From positions 1 to 64,000 of the forward strand of contig NZ_BCNT01000014.1 of assembly GCF_001544075.1 (NCBI RefSeq): a stretch of DNA of 64,000 bases, written 5' to 3'. The notes under the pieces are model-generated. The model was not told the origin of the DNA. It was given only the letters and a program-made list of their open reading frames with translations, and searched no databases. This DNA is from Comamonas terrae (GTDB lineage Bacteria; Pseudomonadota; Gammaproteobacteria; Burkholderiales; Burkholderiaceae_C). Made by a program: the position numbers and the translations under genes. Below are positions 21,078 to 30,748 of this stretch, in pieces; positions within the stretch are counted from its first letter, which is position 1, and each line of letters starts with the position of its first letter.

Positions 21078-21908
21078 TCAGCGCAGGTTCAGCACATCGA
21101 ACATGTCGAACTGGCCGGCCGTCTTGCCCGCCAGATAGCCCACGGCCCGCAGGCTGCCTTGCGCATAGCCGGCGCGGCTGCTGGACTTGTGCGAAATCTC
21201 GATGCGCTCGCCCGTGCCCGCAAACAGCACGGTATGGTCGCCCACGATATCGCCGCCGCGCACGGTGGCAAAGCCGATGCTGTCCTCCTTGCGCTCGCCC
21301 GTGTGGCCGAAGCGCTCGTAGACGGCGCGATCGGCCAGCTTCGTGCCCTGGGCCTCTGCGATCACCTCGCCCATCTTGAGAGCCGTGCCCGAAGGCGCGT
21401 CCACCTTGTGCTTGTGGTGGGCCTCGACGATCTCGATGTCGTAGCCGGTGCGCAGCGCCTTGGCCGCCATCTCCAGCAGCTTGAGCGTCACGTTCACGCC
21501 CACGCTCATGTTGGGCGCCAGCACCAGTGCGGTCTTTTGGGCGTACTCGGCGATCTGCGCCTTCTGCGCCTCCGAAAAGCCCGTGGTGCCGATCACCACC
21601 TTCACGCCCAGCTCGGCCGCCACGGCCAGGTGCTCCATGGTGCCTTCGGGGCGCGTGAAGTCTATCAGGCAATCGGCCTTGGCCAGCGCGGCGCGGATAT
21701 CGCTCTCGATCTTCAGGCCGCTGGGCTGGCCCAGGAAGGCCGAGGGATCGGTGCCGATGGAAGGGCTGTCGGCGCGGTCCAGCGCTGCGGCAAGCACGCA
21801 GTCGCTGCTGTTCAGGATGGCTTCGATCAGCATGCGGCCCATGCGGCCGGAGGCGCCCGCCACGGCAACGCGCTGGCGGACGGAAGAAGATGCGGTATTT
21901 GCGGTCAT
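21078..21908 (-). CDS. dapB: 4-Hydroxy-tetrahydrodipicolinate reductase
   Basis: DapB performs the NAD(P)H-dependent reduction step of lysine/diaminopimelate synthesis. The 276-residue product carries the N-terminal dinucleotide motif [12 protein letters not shown] (residues 13-24) and the catalytic block [15 protein letters not shown] near residues 164-178. The gene lies between bamE and exbB on the same strand, 114 bp after the bamE stop. Confidence 0.96.
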   Translation of the reverse strand: MTANTASSSVRQRVAVAGASGRMGRMLIEAILNSSDCVLAAALDRADSPSIGTDPSAFLGQPSGLKIESDIRAALAKADCLIDFTRPEGTMEHLAVAAELGVKVVIGTTGFSEAQKAQIAEYAQKTALVLAPNMSVGVNVTLKLLEMAAKALRTGYDIEIVEAHHKHKVDAPSGTALKMGEVIAEAQGTKLADRAVYERFGHTGERKEDSIGFATVRGGDIVGDHTVLFAGTGERIEISHKSSSRAGYAQGSLRAVGYLAGKTAGQFDMFDVLNLR

Positions 21909-22022
21909 GCGCTATCGCTCACGGTGTTTCTGGCGCCTGCTGCGGCCCAAGGGCGCCGGTCAAGGGTCGAATCGGAATCAAAAGGGGACGGCCAAGTGCA
22001 GCCGGCCCGGCACGGCAGGCCG

Positions 22023-22589
22023 TCAATAGCGTGAAGCCGGCTCCAGTGGAGGATAGCTGGCAGCGGCGGGCGGCAGGCTGTCCTCGGGCTTGTCGGCGTC
22101 CGCCTCCTTGCGCGGCGGGTACTTGGCCAGCTGGGCTTCCGTGGCTTCGAGCTGCGGCACCTTGGGCTTGCCCTTCAGGCCCTTGAGGCTGGCCACGAAT
22201 TCGGCCTCCGAAGGCATTTCGTCGCCTTCGGCGCGCACAAAGCGGTCGCCTTCGAAGAACACCGTCAGCTTGCGCACCTGGGGATCCACATCGGGACGCT
22301 TGATCGTGAACACATATTCCCAGCGGTCGGCATGGAACACGCTGGTGACCAGCGGCGTGCCCAGGATGTCGCGGATCTGCTGCCGGCTCATGCCGGGCTG
22401 CAGCGCCTGCACCTGTTCCTTGGAGACGAAATTGCCTTGCACCACCTCCACCTTGTAGGGCGTGATGGCATTGGCGACACGGTGAGCTGCTCCATCGAGA
22501 CTGTTGCAGCCGGCCAATGCCGCTGCGACTGCCAGCGTCAGGGCCAGACCTGCGCGGCTACGGGCTTGAACATGCATGGATAATGGCAT
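22023..22589 (-). CDS. bamE: Outer-membrane assembly lipoprotein BamE (OmlA)
   Basis: BamE/OmlA is a lipoprotein of the BAM complex that folds outer-membrane proteins. A signal peptide with lipobox LAGC (Cys near residue 28) is followed by the SmpA/OmlA domain, with typical blocks LQPGMSRQQIRDILGTP and HADRWEYVF. The C-terminus is extended and Pro/Glu/Lys-rich. ATG 22589 gives 188 residues, and ATG 22577 is an alternative start; neither has a strong ribosome site. It is divergent from fur, the common OmlA-Fur arrangement in proteobacteria. Confidence 0.9.
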   Translation of the reverse strand: MPLSMHVQARSRAGLALTLAVAAALAGCNSLDGAAHRVANAITPYKVEVVQGNFVSKEQVQALQPGMSRQQIRDILGTPLVTSVFHADRWEYVFTIKRPDVDPQVRKLTVFFEGDRFVRAEGDEMPSEAEFVASLKGLKGKPKVPQLEATEAQLAKYPPRKEADADKPEDSLPPAAASYPPLEPASRY

Positions 22590-22593
22590 AGGG

Positions 22594-22612
22594 ATATGAT
22601 CAGGATCATTGT
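22594..22612. promoter_or_regulatory. Near-palindrome between bamE and fur
   Basis: The shared promoter region of bamE and fur contains ATGATC-AG-GATCAT, a 6-2-6 near-palindrome. A GATAAT hexamer, the unit of Fur boxes, lies 10-15 bp away at 22579-22584. This is a candidate Fur or other operator, but it does not make a full 19-bp Fur box, so the assignment is weak. Confidence 0.3.
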
Positions 22613-22713
22613 AGCGGCTGGTCCCGAAGGCGCCCGATGATTCCAACGGCCCCGGCGCCAGGGCCATCGACTGCTGTCCATGCTTGCATGGCAGTCCACC
22701 CAGAGACCCTGAC

Positions 22714-23142
22714 ATGAAGAACATCGACGAACTCAAGAGCACCGGCCTGAAAGCCACCCTGCCGCGCCTGAAGATCCTGGAGATCTTCCAGACCGGCGCC
22801 CAGCGCCACATGACGGCCGAAGACGTGTTCCGCGTGCTGCTGGACGAACGTTCGGACATCGGCCTGGCCACCGTCTACCGCGTGCTCACCCAGTTCGAAC
22901 AGGCCGGCATCCTCATCCGCAGCAATTTCGAAAGCGGCAAGGCCGTTTACGAACTCAACGAAGGCCAGCACCACGACCACTTCGTCTGCACCAGCTGCGG
23001 CAAGGTCGAGGAGTTCTACGACGCCGAGATCGAAAAGCGCCAGAACCTGATCGCCAAGTCCAAGGGCTGGGTGATCCAGGACCATTCCATGGCGCTGTAC
23101 GGCCAGTGCGCCGAATGCGCCAAGCGGGCTGCGCACAAATAA
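22714..23142 (+). CDS. fur: Ferric uptake regulator
   Basis: The 142-residue protein is a standard Fur: an N-terminal winged helix (about 10-80), then the metal-binding HHDHF motif at 86-90 and two CxxC pairs (CTSC at 92-95, CAEC at 132-135) for structural zinc. As Fe2+-Fur it would repress iron-uptake genes. ATG 22714 gives the canonical [18 protein letters not shown] start; the frame continues a little upstream without family similarity. It is divergent from bamE and followed by a strong terminator. Confidence 0.96.
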   Translation: MKNIDELKSTGLKATLPRLKILEIFQTGAQRHMTAEDVFRVLLDERSDIGLATVYRVLTQFEQAGILIRSNFESGKAVYELNEGQHHDHFVCTSCGKVEEFYDAEIEKRQNLIAKSKGWVIQDHSMALYGQCAECAKRAAHK

Positions 23143-23167
23143 CGGCAGTTCCCGGGCAAAACACTTG

Positions 23168-23197
23168 GGGCGAAGCATGCAAATGCTTCGCCCTTTT
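23168..23197 (+). terminator. Rho-independent terminator after fur
   Basis: A perfect 11-bp stem (23168-23178 with 23183-23193) has a 4-nt loop and is followed by TTTT and a second T run (CTTTTTG). It lies 26 bp after the fur stop. Confidence 0.85.
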
Positions 23198-23323
23198 ACT
23201 TTTTGTGGCGCAAACTTGTACGCGCAGAGGGACTCTCGGACAAGGGAGACGCCGCTTTCAAGCTGTTGTTCAGCTCGGCACACCTAATCTGCCTGCATTC
23301 CATGGCAACCCCAAGGAGGCTGC

Positions 23324-24943
23324 ATGCGGCGGCCGCACTTCGCTCAGGAAAAATACTGGATCTGGATCGCAGCCGCCGCGCTGGCCGGCTGCACCGCATT
23401 GCCCCAGGGCACGGGCACGGGCACGGCCACGCCCTACCATGCCGATCCCCTGACCCGGCAGGCGCTGGCCAGCCCGCAGCTGGCGGCACCGCTGACCGCC
23501 GAACAGCGCCAGCAATGGCTGGACCGCATCACCTGGGGCGCCAGCGACAGCGACGACAGCCAGCTGCAGAAGCTCGGCCTGAAGGCATGGCTGGCGCAAC
23601 AGCTCGCGCCCGGCCTGGCGCCCTTGCCCGCCGAAGCGCAGCAGCGTGTCGATGCCCTCGATATCAGCCAGCGCAGCATGGAGCAGATCCAGCAGGATGT
23701 CGCTGCCCAGCGCCAGGCGATCCGCAATGCCGCCGATCCCGAAGAAAAGTCGCGCCTGGGCCAGGCTTTGCAGCGCCAGCTCAACCAGTGGGCCCAGGAG
23801 GCGCAGAAGCGCCACCTGCTGCGCGCACTGTATTCCCCGCACCAGCTGCAGGAGCAGATGACCTGGTTCTGGATGAACCATTTCAACGTCAGCACGCGCA
23901 AGGGCGATGTCCGCCTGTGGGTGGGGGACTATGAGGAGCACGCCATCCGCCCCCATGCCCTGGGCAATTTCCGCCAGTTGCTGGAAGCCAGCATGCGCCA
24001 TCCGGCCATGCTGGTGTACCTGGACAACGCGAGCAACGCCGCCGGCCATATCAACGAGAACTATGCGCGCGAGCTGCTGGAGCTGCACACCATGGGTGTG
24101 GGAAGCGGCTACACCCAGGCCGATGTTCAGGCCATGGCCCATGTGCTGACGGGCGTCGGCTTCACCACGCGCGAAGCCGGTGCGCCCGCTCCCAAGCTGC
24201 GCCCCGAGCGGCGCGGCGACTATGTGCGCCAGGGTTTCTTCGAATTCAACCCCAACCGCCACGATTACACGCCCCAGACATTCCTCGGCCGTCCGCTGCA
24301 GGGCCAGGGCATGGCCCAGGTGGAAGAAGCACTGGACCGCATCGTGGCGGCACCCGCCACCGCACGCTTCGTCGCCCGCAAGCTGGCGGTCTATTTCATC
24401 GACGACAACCCGCCTGCGCAACTGGTGGAACGTGCCGCACAGGCCTTCGAGCGCAGCCGGGGCGACATAGCCGCCACCCTGGCCACCCTGCTCGCGGCCC
24501 CTGAGGCAATGCAGCGCTTCGGCCAGCGCTTCAAGGACCCTGTGCACTATGTCGTCGGCGCCACGCGCCTGGCCTATGACCCGCGGGTCGCCACCGACAT
24601 GGCGCCGCTGCTGGGCTGGCTCAGCCGCCTGGGCGAGCCGCTCTACGGCCACGAGACGCCCGACGGCTATCCGCTGGCGCAGTCTGACTGGTCGAGCTCC
24701 GGCCAGATGACCGCAAGATTCGAGGTGGCGCGCCAGATGGCCGCACGCGGGGCCGTGCTGTTTCGCACCGAGCCGCAGGCCGCGCTGGAAAAACCGCCCT
24801 ACCCGGATCTGGCCAAGCGCGGCAGCGTGCAGGCGCGCCTGCCTTCCTGGAGCGCCCGTTCACGCCAAGCCCTGGCACAGGCGCGCAATCCCGTGGACTG
24901 GAATACCTATTTCCTCTCCGCCCCCGAGATGATGTTCCGCTGA
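23324..24943 (+). CDS. DUF1800-family protein, probable lipoprotein
   Basis: The 539-residue protein has the DUF1800 architecture. Recognisable blocks are WFWMNHFNVS, YARELLELHTMGV and the C-terminal KDPVHYV segment. A signal sequence with lipobox LAGC (Cys near residue 23) suggests an exported lipoprotein. An AAGGAGG ribosome site precedes ATG 23324. DUF1800 genes are usually paired with DUF1501 genes, as here (next gene, 22 bp after the stop). The function is not established; a role in secretion or surface attachment has been suggested from context in other bacteria. Confidence 0.82.
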   Translation: MRRPHFAQEKYWIWIAAAALAGCTALPQGTGTGTATPYHADPLTRQALASPQLAAPLTAEQRQQWLDRITWGASDSDDSQLQKLGLKAWLAQQLAPGLAPLPAEAQQRVDALDISQRSMEQIQQDVAAQRQAIRNAADPEEKSRLGQALQRQLNQWAQEAQKRHLLRALYSPHQLQEQMTWFWMNHFNVSTRKGDVRLWVGDYEEHAIRPHALGNFRQLLEASMRHPAMLVYLDNASNAAGHINENYARELLELHTMGVGSGYTQADVQAMAHVLTGVGFTTREAGAPAPKLRPERRGDYVRQGFFEFNPNRHDYTPQTFLGRPLQGQGMAQVEEALDRIVAAPATARFVARKLAVYFIDDNPPAQLVERAAQAFERSRGDIAATLATLLAAPEAMQRFGQRFKDPVHYVVGATRLAYDPRVATDMAPLLGWLSRLGEPLYGHETPDGYPLAQSDWSSSGQMTARFEVARQMAARGAVLFRTEPQAALEKPPYPDLAKRGSVQARLPSWSARSRQALAQARNPVDWNTYFLSAPEMMFR

Positions 24944-24965
24944 CACCGTGCCCTGGAGTTTTTCC

Positions 24966-26186
24966 ATGCAAAGACGCCGATTCCTTTCCGCCGCCGCGGG
25001 CCTGCCCTTCGCCGCCTATCTGGGGCGCGGATGGACCGCCACGCCCCAGGCCGGCACCCCCCGCTTCCTGCTCGTATTCCTGCGCGGCGCCTATGACTGC
25101 AACAGCCTACTGGTCCCCACGCACAGCGAGTTCTACTACCGCGCCCGGCCCACGATCGCCATCGCCCGCCCCGGCCAGGCGCAGGGCGCCCTGGCGCTGA
25201 ATGCCGACTGGGGCCTGCATCCCATGCTCGAAGACAGCATCCTGCCCCTGTTCCAGAGCCGGCAGGCCTGCTTTGTGCCGTTTGCCGGCACCAACGACCT
25301 GTCCCGCAGCCATTTCGAGACGCAGGACTCCATAGAACTCGGCCAGCCGCTGGAGGGGCACAAATCCTTCCAGTCCGGCTTTCTGAACCGGCTGGCCCAG
25401 GTGCTGCAGTCCGACCGGCAAAGCCGCCGCGGGCCGAGCACCATGGCCTTCACCGCCCAGCTGCCGCTGGCCCTGCGCGGCAGCGCCCAGGCGGCCAACA
25501 TGGCGCTGGCCTCGGTGGGCAAGGCCGGCGTGGACGAGCGCCACAGCCAGGTCATTGCGTCCATGTACCAGGGCACGCCGCTGGGAGGCGCCGTGGCCGA
25601 AGGATTTTCCGTCCGGGATGCCGTGCAGCGCGGCGTACAGGAGGAAATGGACAGGGCCGGGCGCGATGCCATCAGCGCCAAGGGCTTCAGCCTCGTGGCG
25701 CAGCGCATGGCCGTCCTCATGCGCGAGCAGTTCGACCTGGGCTTCGTGGATGTCGGCGGCTGGGACACCCACGTGAACCAGGGCGGCGCCAGCGGCAACC
25801 TGGCCAACCGCCTGGCGGAACTGAGCCGCGGCCTGGCCACTTTCGCCCAGGAAATCGGCCCCGAGCCCTGGCGCAACACCGTGGTGGCCGTCATCAGCGA
25901 ATTCGGCCGGACCTTCCGCGAAAACGGCAACAAGGGCACGGACCACGGCCACGGCACGGTGTACTGGTTCCTCGGCGGCGGCCTCTCGTCCCGAGCCGGC
26001 GGCTCCATTGCCGGCACGCAGGCCGAGGTGACCGAAAAAGCGCTGTTCCAGAACCGCGACTATCCGGTGCTCAACGAATACCGCGATGTGCTGGGCGGCT
26101 TGTTCGGCAGGATGTACGGCCTGAGTCCGGCCCAGGTACAGCAGGTTTTCCCGGCCTCGCAGGCCAGGGACCTGCACCTGGTCTGA
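24966..26186 (+). CDS. DUF1501-family protein with Tat signal
   Basis: The 406-residue protein is of the DUF1501 family, related to the alkaline phosphatase/sulfatase fold. It begins with a twin-arginine signal (QRRRFLSAAAG), so it is probably exported folded to the periplasm. Typical blocks include FLLVFLRGAYDCNSLLVP and a C-terminal TDHGHGTVYWFLGGGL segment with the metal-site-like DHGHG. ATG 24966 is chosen over the GTG at 24948 for its ribosome site and Tat motif. It forms a two-gene unit with the DUF1800 gene. Confidence 0.83.
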   Translation: MQRRRFLSAAAGLPFAAYLGRGWTATPQAGTPRFLLVFLRGAYDCNSLLVPTHSEFYYRARPTIAIARPGQAQGALALNADWGLHPMLEDSILPLFQSRQACFVPFAGTNDLSRSHFETQDSIELGQPLEGHKSFQSGFLNRLAQVLQSDRQSRRGPSTMAFTAQLPLALRGSAQAANMALASVGKAGVDERHSQVIASMYQGTPLGGAVAEGFSVRDAVQRGVQEEMDRAGRDAISAKGFSLVAQRMAVLMREQFDLGFVDVGGWDTHVNQGGASGNLANRLAELSRGLATFAQEIGPEPWRNTVVAVISEFGRTFRENGNKGTDHGHGTVYWFLGGGLSSRAGGSIAGTQAEVTEKALFQNRDYPVLNEYRDVLGGLFGRMYGLSPAQVQQVFPASQARDLHLV

Positions 26187-26250
26187 TACCGCAAACCGGC
26201 GGAGCTGCGCTACCCAGGCCAGGAAGAAGGCGCGTGGCGCCCCAACGGGA

Positions 26251-27213
26251 TCAATCCAGTGAGCTGCCGCGCTCCATCGCGAGGCGATGGCGCTGCACGA
26301 ATTCCTGATAGGTGTCGATGCCGCGCAACTGCAGGATGGCATTGCGCACGGCCGCCTCGACCAGCACGGCGATATTGCGGCCGGCCACCACCTGGATCAC
26401 CACCTTGCGCACGGGCACGCCCAGCACGTCCTGCGTCAGCGGCTCGGCCGGCAGGCGCTCGTATTCGCGCTCCATGGTTTCCTTGCGCACCAGATGCACG
26501 ATGAGCTTGAGCCGCATCTTGCGGCGCACCGCCGTCTCGCCGAAGATCGATCGGATGTCGAGCAGGCCGATGCCGCGCACTTCCAGCAGGTTCTGCAGCA
26601 GGTCCGGGCATTTGCCCTCGACCGTGGTCTGGTTGATGCGATACAGATCCACGGCATCGTCGGCCACCAGGCCGTTGCCCCGGGTCACCAGTTCCAGCCC
26701 CAGCTCGCTTTTGCCCAGGCCCGACTCGCCGGTGATCAGCACGCCCATGCCCAGAATGTCCATGAACACGCCGTGCATGGTGATGCGGTCGGCGAAGTGC
26801 TTGGACAGATAGGCGCGCAGCACGTCGATCACAAAGGCCGACTGCTCCTGGGTGGCGAACATGGGGATGTGCGCGCGCTCGCACATGGACAGCAGTTCGT
26901 CCGGCGCGTTCTGGCCGTCGGCCAGCACCAGCACCGGAGGCTCCAGCGTGACGATGCGGGCCACACGGCGCAGACAGTCCTGCGAAGTGGCATTGGTCAG
27001 GTAGGCGATCTCGCGCTCGCCCAGCACCTGCAGGCGGTAGGGATGGATGTAGTTGAGATAGCCGACCAGGTCGGCCCCCGAGCGCGCCGAGCGCACGGCC
27101 ATCTCGTCGAAGCGGCGCTCGGAAGCGCCCAGGCCCGCCACCCACTGCCAGCGCAGGCTGGAGTTGCGGAAGGCCTCGAACAACACGTCGGCACTGATGG
27201 CACTGGGTCTCAT
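26251..27213 (-). CDS. hprK: HPr kinase/phosphorylase
   Basis: HprK phosphorylates and dephosphorylates a regulatory Ser of HPr-type proteins in the PTS. The 320-residue product has the N-terminal domain (about 1-130) and the C-terminal kinase domain with Walker A GESGLGKS at 162-169, the [10 protein letters not shown] segment just before it, and the signature [11 protein letters not shown]. It is 28 bp downstream of ptsN. In Burkholderiales these genes serve the nitrogen-type PTS rather than sugar uptake. Confidence 0.96.
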   Translation of the reverse strand: MRPSAISADVLFEAFRNSSLRWQWVAGLGASERRFDEMAVRSARSGADLVGYLNYIHPYRLQVLGEREIAYLTNATSQDCLRRVARIVTLEPPVLVLADGQNAPDELLSMCERAHIPMFATQEQSAFVIDVLRAYLSKHFADRITMHGVFMDILGMGVLITGESGLGKSELGLELVTRGNGLVADDAVDLYRINQTTVEGKCPDLLQNLLEVRGIGLLDIRSIFGETAVRRKMRLKLIVHLVRKETMEREYERLPAEPLTQDVLGVPVRKVVIQVVAGRNIAVLVEAAVRNAILQLRGIDTYQEFVQRHRLAMERGSSLD

Positions 27214-27241
27214 GGCAAGGCCCTGCGAAAAAGGGAAAGGC

Positions 27242-27715
27242 TTAGACCAGCGGCGCGGCCGACGACTGCCAGCTGGCGATCATGCCGTGCAGCTGCTGGG
27301 CATCCGTGCAGGACTTCAGGCGCTCGCGCAGCTGGCTGTCGCTGAGCAGCTCGGCGATTTCCGAAAGGATTTCCAGGTGCTTCTGCGTGGCGGCCTCGGG
27401 CACCAGCAGGAAGATCAGCAGGCTGACCGCCTGCTCATCCGGCGCGTCGAAGCCGATGGGGTTGGCCAGCTGGAACACGGCGGCCATGGGTGCCGTCAAG
27501 CCCTTGATGCGGCCGTGCGGAATCGCGACCCCGTGGCCCAGGCCCGTGGAACCCAGGCGCTCGCGCGCGAACAGGCTGTCGGTGATCAGGGCACGGGACA
27601 AACCATGCAGACTCTCAAAGAGCAAACCCGCTTCTTCAAAAGCGCGTTTCTTGCTGGTGACATCAACGCTCACAAGCACTTGAGCGGCGGGAAGAATGGA
27701 GGCTAGGCGATTCAT
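27242..27715 (-). CDS. ptsN: PTS IIA-like nitrogen regulatory protein
   Basis: This 157-residue EIIA-Ntr protein accepts phosphate from NPr/HPr on a conserved His, seen as H67 in [10 protein letters not shown]. The family regulates K+ transport (TrkA in E. coli) and nitrogen and stress responses rather than importing sugar, which is notable because trkA-trkH and kup lie in this same window. It sits between hpf and hprK, the typical beta-proteobacterial order. Confidence 0.95.
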   Translation of the reverse strand: MNRLASILPAAQVLVSVDVTSKKRAFEEAGLLFESLHGLSRALITDSLFARERLGSTGLGHGVAIPHGRIKGLTAPMAAVFQLANPIGFDAPDEQAVSLLIFLLVPEAATQKHLEILSEIAELLSDSQLRERLKSCTDAQQLHGMIASWQSSAAPLV

Positions 27716-27859
27716 GGTTGGTCAACAATTATGCACCGCAGCGCTGAAAACCGTGGGGAAACCCTGATCGCCATCAAAAAAATGCCCCCACGCCTGTCCG
27801 CGTTATACCGCCGCGGCCCATGAAGATCCGCTTTGGGCTCCAGGGCATCCCGGCGGCAA

Positions 27860-27883
27860 AACACCGCCTCTGCAGGCGGTGTT
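27860..27883 (-). terminator. Hairpin between hpf and ptsN (second)
   Basis: A perfect 10-bp stem (27860-27869 with 27874-27883, 4-nt loop) is followed on the minus strand by a short TT stretch (GTTTTGCCG). It forms a tandem with the hairpin at 27921-27945 and could terminate hpf or attenuate read-through into ptsN. Confidence 0.5.
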
Positions 27884-27913
27884 CCATTCGTTGTGTCCCG
27901 GCCACAACCGCTG

Positions 27914-27948
27914 GCAAAAGGGCCGCAAACACCAGGCTTGCGGCCTTT
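27914..27948 (-). terminator. Terminator after hpf
   Basis: An 8-bp GC-rich stem (27921-27928 with 27938-27945) is followed on the minus strand by CTTTTGCC and on the plus strand by TTTAT. It lies 8 bp after the hpf stop. Confidence 0.6.
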
Positions 27949-27953
27949 ATTCA

Positions 27954-28316
27954 TCAAGCGGACATCTCCGCCAGCTGCAGTCCTGCGCCCGGCAGGCGCT
28001 TGGCCGTGCCGTAGCGGCTGGTGTGCTGGCGCGTCTTGTAGCGCACGACGGCACGGTCCAGCTTGTCGGCCAGGGCGTCCACGGCCGCATACAGATCGAA
28101 GTGGCGGGTCTCCACGAACAGGTCCTGGCCCTTGACGCGCACCGTACAGCCGGCACGCTGGCGCTTGTCCTTTTCCTTTTGCTTGTGCACGGTCAACAGG
28201 ACCTTGACGTCCACGACCTGATCGAAGTGCCGCAGGATGCGTTCGAGCTTGGCCATCACGTAACTGCGCAACGAGGGAGTGACCTCCAGGTGATGTCCGC
28301 TAATCGTCAGATTCAT
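27954..28316 (-). CDS. hpf: Ribosome hibernation promoting factor
   Basis: The 120-residue protein is a short-type HPF/YfiA: it binds the 30S decoding region in stationary phase and keeps ribosomes inactive. The N-terminal [20 protein letters not shown] and the block [18 protein letters not shown] are typical. ATG 28316 has an AGGAG site about 9 nt upstream; the longer frame beyond it is not HPF-like. In many relatives rpoN precedes hpf, but here a 561-bp gap and then divergent purC lie upstream. Confidence 0.93.
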   Translation of the reverse strand: MNLTISGHHLEVTPSLRSYVMAKLERILRHFDQVVDVKVLLTVHKQKEKDKRQRAGCTVRVKGQDLFVETRHFDLYAAVDALADKLDRAVVRYKTRQHTSRYGTAKRLPGAGLQLAEMSA

Positions 28317-28877
28317 AACAAAACACTCCTTTTTTTCCCGGTGAAAACAGCCTTGCCGCCACGCCAACACCGCGTGTTCCAAGGCCTGCAGATCGGAATG
28401 CGCATTCGTCTTGCTGCGCAACCACTATGCGCCCCGCAAGGGGCCAAGGCAACCGAAAAGCCGCGATAGCGCAGGCTCGCGCAGGGCCTTGCCGGCATAT
28501 TTGGCGAGGGCCGGGTTTGGGCGCACAATGGCTGGCTTTGAGTGGCTCCTGCGTGTATTTCCTACATGGAGCAGTCAGATTTACGACACACCGGCAGCGC
28601 TGCCGCCGTCATGCACCTTCCCCGGGTCCTACGGGAGAGCGGAGGCCGGCTTGCGCTGCCGGGACCTTCGCAGAGCGCTCGGGGCAGGCATGACTGCACG
28701 GGCGGGCTGCGCCGGTAAAATCGCGCTTTTACGCAGCCGCCCTTGTTGACAACCAGCAGGCCTGCGGCGCCGGCAAGCCCCGCCACGGGATGGCAGGGCC
28801 GCCAGCGCCGGACGGCCGACCTGCCACCGCGTGCCTGATCCTTGCCCGATCACGCCAGCTTGCCCCACTTCTCGACC
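28317..28877. other. hpf-purC divergent intergenic region
   Basis: This 561-bp region holds the hpf ribosome site (AGGAG after an A-rich tract) on one side and the purC promoter on the other. A small AACAC-CGC-GTGTT inverted repeat is at 28366-28378. I looked for a sigma-54 promoter for hpf and found no convincing TGGC/TTGC pair. No gene is apparent. Confidence 0.5.
28715..28732 (+). promoter_or_regulatory. Probable purC promoter element
   Basis: GTAAAA-TCGCGC-TTTTAC, a 6-bp inverted repeat with a -10-like TAAAAT, lies about 150 bp before purC. The same GTAAAATCG string occurs 40 bp before purE (36229-36237), so both purine genes share it. Promoter assignment is inference. Confidence 0.4.
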
Positions 28878-29795
28878 ATGACCACCCAGCCTTCCGCCCT
28901 GCACACTTCCAACATTGCCTCGCTGCCCCTGCTGGCACGCGGCAAGGTCCGCGACAACTACGCCGTGGGCGACGACCGCATCCTGATGGTGGCCTCGGAC
29001 CGCCTCTCGGCCTTTGACGTGATCATGGGCGAGCCCATTCCGGGCAAGGGCGTGCTGCTGACGCAGATGGCGCTGTTCTGGTTCGACAAGCTCGGCCATA
29101 TCTGCCCCAACCACCTGACGGGCGAGGCGCCCGAGTCGGTGGTCCAGCCCGACGAGGTCAGGCAGGTCGAGGGCCGCTCCATGCTGGTCAAGCGCCTCAA
29201 GCCCGTGCTGATCGAAGCCGTGGTGCGCGGCTACCTGGCCGGCAGCGGCTGGAAGGAATACCAGGAGTCGCAATCGGTCTGCGGCGTGAAGCTGCCCGCC
29301 GGCCTGACCAACGCAGCCAAGCTGCCCGAGCCCATCTATACCCCGGCCGCCAAGGCCGAGATGGGCGACCATGACGAGAACATCACCTACGAGCGCACCG
29401 TGGAGATGGTGGGCGAGAAGCTGGCCGCCCAGATCCGCGACACCGCCATCCGCATCTACAAGGAAGCGGCCGAGATCGCGCTGCAAAAGGGCATGATCAT
29501 TGCCGACACCAAGTTCGAATTCGGCCTGGCCGAAGACGGCACCCTGGTGCTGATGGACGAGGTGCTGACGCCCGACAGCTCGCGCTACTGGCCCGTGGAG
29601 GGCTATGCCGACGCGCTGGCCAAGGGCGAGAACCCGCCCAGCTACGACAAGCAGTTCGTGCGCGACTGGCTGGAGCAGGCCCAGGTCAACGGCAAGGCCT
29701 GGGACAAGAAGGCCCCGGCACCGCGCCTGCCCAAGGAAGTCATCGACAAGACCGCGGCCAAGTACCGCGAGGCGCTGGAGCGCCTGACGGCCTGA
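28878..29795 (+). CDS. purC: SAICAR synthase
   Basis: PurC joins aspartate to CAIR with ATP in purine synthesis. The 305-residue product matches the longer SAICAR synthase form of beta-proteobacteria and yeast. Recognisable blocks are [22 protein letters not shown], the substrate block [15 protein letters not shown], and DTKFEFGL with metal-binding acids. ATG 28878 is the natural start; no strong ribosome site is visible. A clear terminator follows. purE-purK lie about 6.5 kb downstream. Confidence 0.96.
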   Translation: MTTQPSALHTSNIASLPLLARGKVRDNYAVGDDRILMVASDRLSAFDVIMGEPIPGKGVLLTQMALFWFDKLGHICPNHLTGEAPESVVQPDEVRQVEGRSMLVKRLKPVLIEAVVRGYLAGSGWKEYQESQSVCGVKLPAGLTNAAKLPEPIYTPAAKAEMGDHDENITYERTVEMVGEKLAAQIRDTAIRIYKEAAEIALQKGMIIADTKFEFGLAEDGTLVLMDEVLTPDSSRYWPVEGYADALAKGENPPSYDKQFVRDWLEQAQVNGKAWDKKAPAPRLPKEVIDKTAAKYREALERLTA

Positions 29796-29819
29796 TCCCC
29801 GGCCCTCGCAACGCTTCTG

Positions 29820-29862
29820 CGGCACCGGCGGCGCAATGCGCTGCCGGTGCCGTTGTTGTTTT
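29820..29862 (+). terminator. Rho-independent terminator after purC
   Basis: A 15-bp stem with one G-T wobble (29820-29834 with 29838-29852, loop AAT) is followed by TTGTTGTTTT. It lies 25 bp after the purC stop. Confidence 0.88.
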
Positions 29863-30073
29863 CCGCGCTTTTGCTATCGATAGAGAAGCTGATAGCGCTT
29901 TCCAGTCATATGTTTCATAATCAAAATCATCTATATTTCAATGGAGACAGTCGCCAGCCGCTTCTCCATTGAGAGCAAGATCGGCGTGCCGCCACGTAGT
30001 AGCCGGCTAATACCCGCAGCCTCCGGCTCCTGTCCACAATGGGCTGATTCCATCACCCCAGAAGGAGACAACC

Positions 30074-30655
30074 ATGGCAGGCAAGAAGATTCTGATGATT
30101 TGCGGCGACTACTGCGAGGACTACGAGACCATGGTGCCGTTCCAGGCGCTGCTGGCCGTGGGCCACACGGTGCACGCGGTCTGTCCCGACAAGAAGGCCG
30201 GCGAACAGATCAAGACCGCCATCCACGACTTCGAAGGCGCGCAGACCTATAGCGAAAAGCCCGGCCACAACTTCACGCTCAACGCCACGTTTGCCGAGGT
30301 GAAGCCCGAGCAGTACGACGCCCTGGTCATCCCCGGCGGCCGCGGCCCCGAATACCTGCGCGGCTACGAAAGCGTGCGCGCCGCCGTGCGCCATTTCTTC
30401 GACACCGACAAGCCTGTGGCCGCCGTCTGCCACGGCGCCCAGCTGCTGGCCGGCGCCGGCGTGCTCAAGGGCCGTACCTGCTCGGCCTACCCCGCCTGCC
30501 GCGCCGAGGTGGAACTGGCCGGCGGCACCTATGCCGACATCCCCGTGGACCAGGCCCATACCGAAGGCAATCTGGTCAGCGCGCCCGCCTGGCCCGCGCA
30601 CCCGGCCTGGATCGCGCAGTTCCTGGAACTGCTGGGTACGCGCATCAGCCACTGA
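30074..30655 (+). CDS. DJ-1/PfpI-family protein
   Basis: The 193-residue protein has the DJ-1/PfpI fold. The nucleophile elbow is AAVCHGAQ with C119-H120, and the conserved acid is E15 (CEDYE). A GAAGGAG ribosome site precedes ATG 30074. Members act as deglycase/glyoxalase-like enzymes, chaperones or amidase relatives, and the activity cannot be told from sequence. It is monocistronic: AT-rich upstream DNA with a CTATCGATAG palindrome (29875-29884) and a terminator after the stop. Confidence 0.87.
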   Translation: MAGKKILMICGDYCEDYETMVPFQALLAVGHTVHAVCPDKKAGEQIKTAIHDFEGAQTYSEKPGHNFTLNATFAEVKPEQYDALVIPGGRGPEYLRGYESVRAAVRHFFDTDKPVAAVCHGAQLLAGAGVLKGRTCSAYPACRAEVELAGGTYADIPVDQAHTEGNLVSAPAWPAHPAWIAQFLELLGTRISH

Positions 30656-30703
30656 TGCCACCGAGCGGCTCTGCCGCCGAACGGCCGGCTTGACGCCGCA
30701 AGC

Positions 30704-30735
30704 ACCGGGCCTCACCATGGCCCGGTTTTGTTTTT
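30704..30735 (+). terminator. Terminator after the DJ-1/PfpI gene
   Basis: An 8-bp stem (30704-30711 with 30719-30726, 7-nt loop) overlaps a T-rich tail (TTTTGTTTTT). Confidence 0.8.
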
Positions 30736-30748
30736 CCGGAAACCCGCC

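Noticed and set aside
22579..22612. Full Fur box before fur and bamE
   Set aside because: Only one GATAAT unit and a separate near-palindrome are present; they do not make a 19-bp Fur box.
28317..28877. Sigma-54 promoter or missing rpoN upstream of hpf
   Set aside because: No convincing TGGC/TTGC pair and no rpoN-like frame was found in the region.
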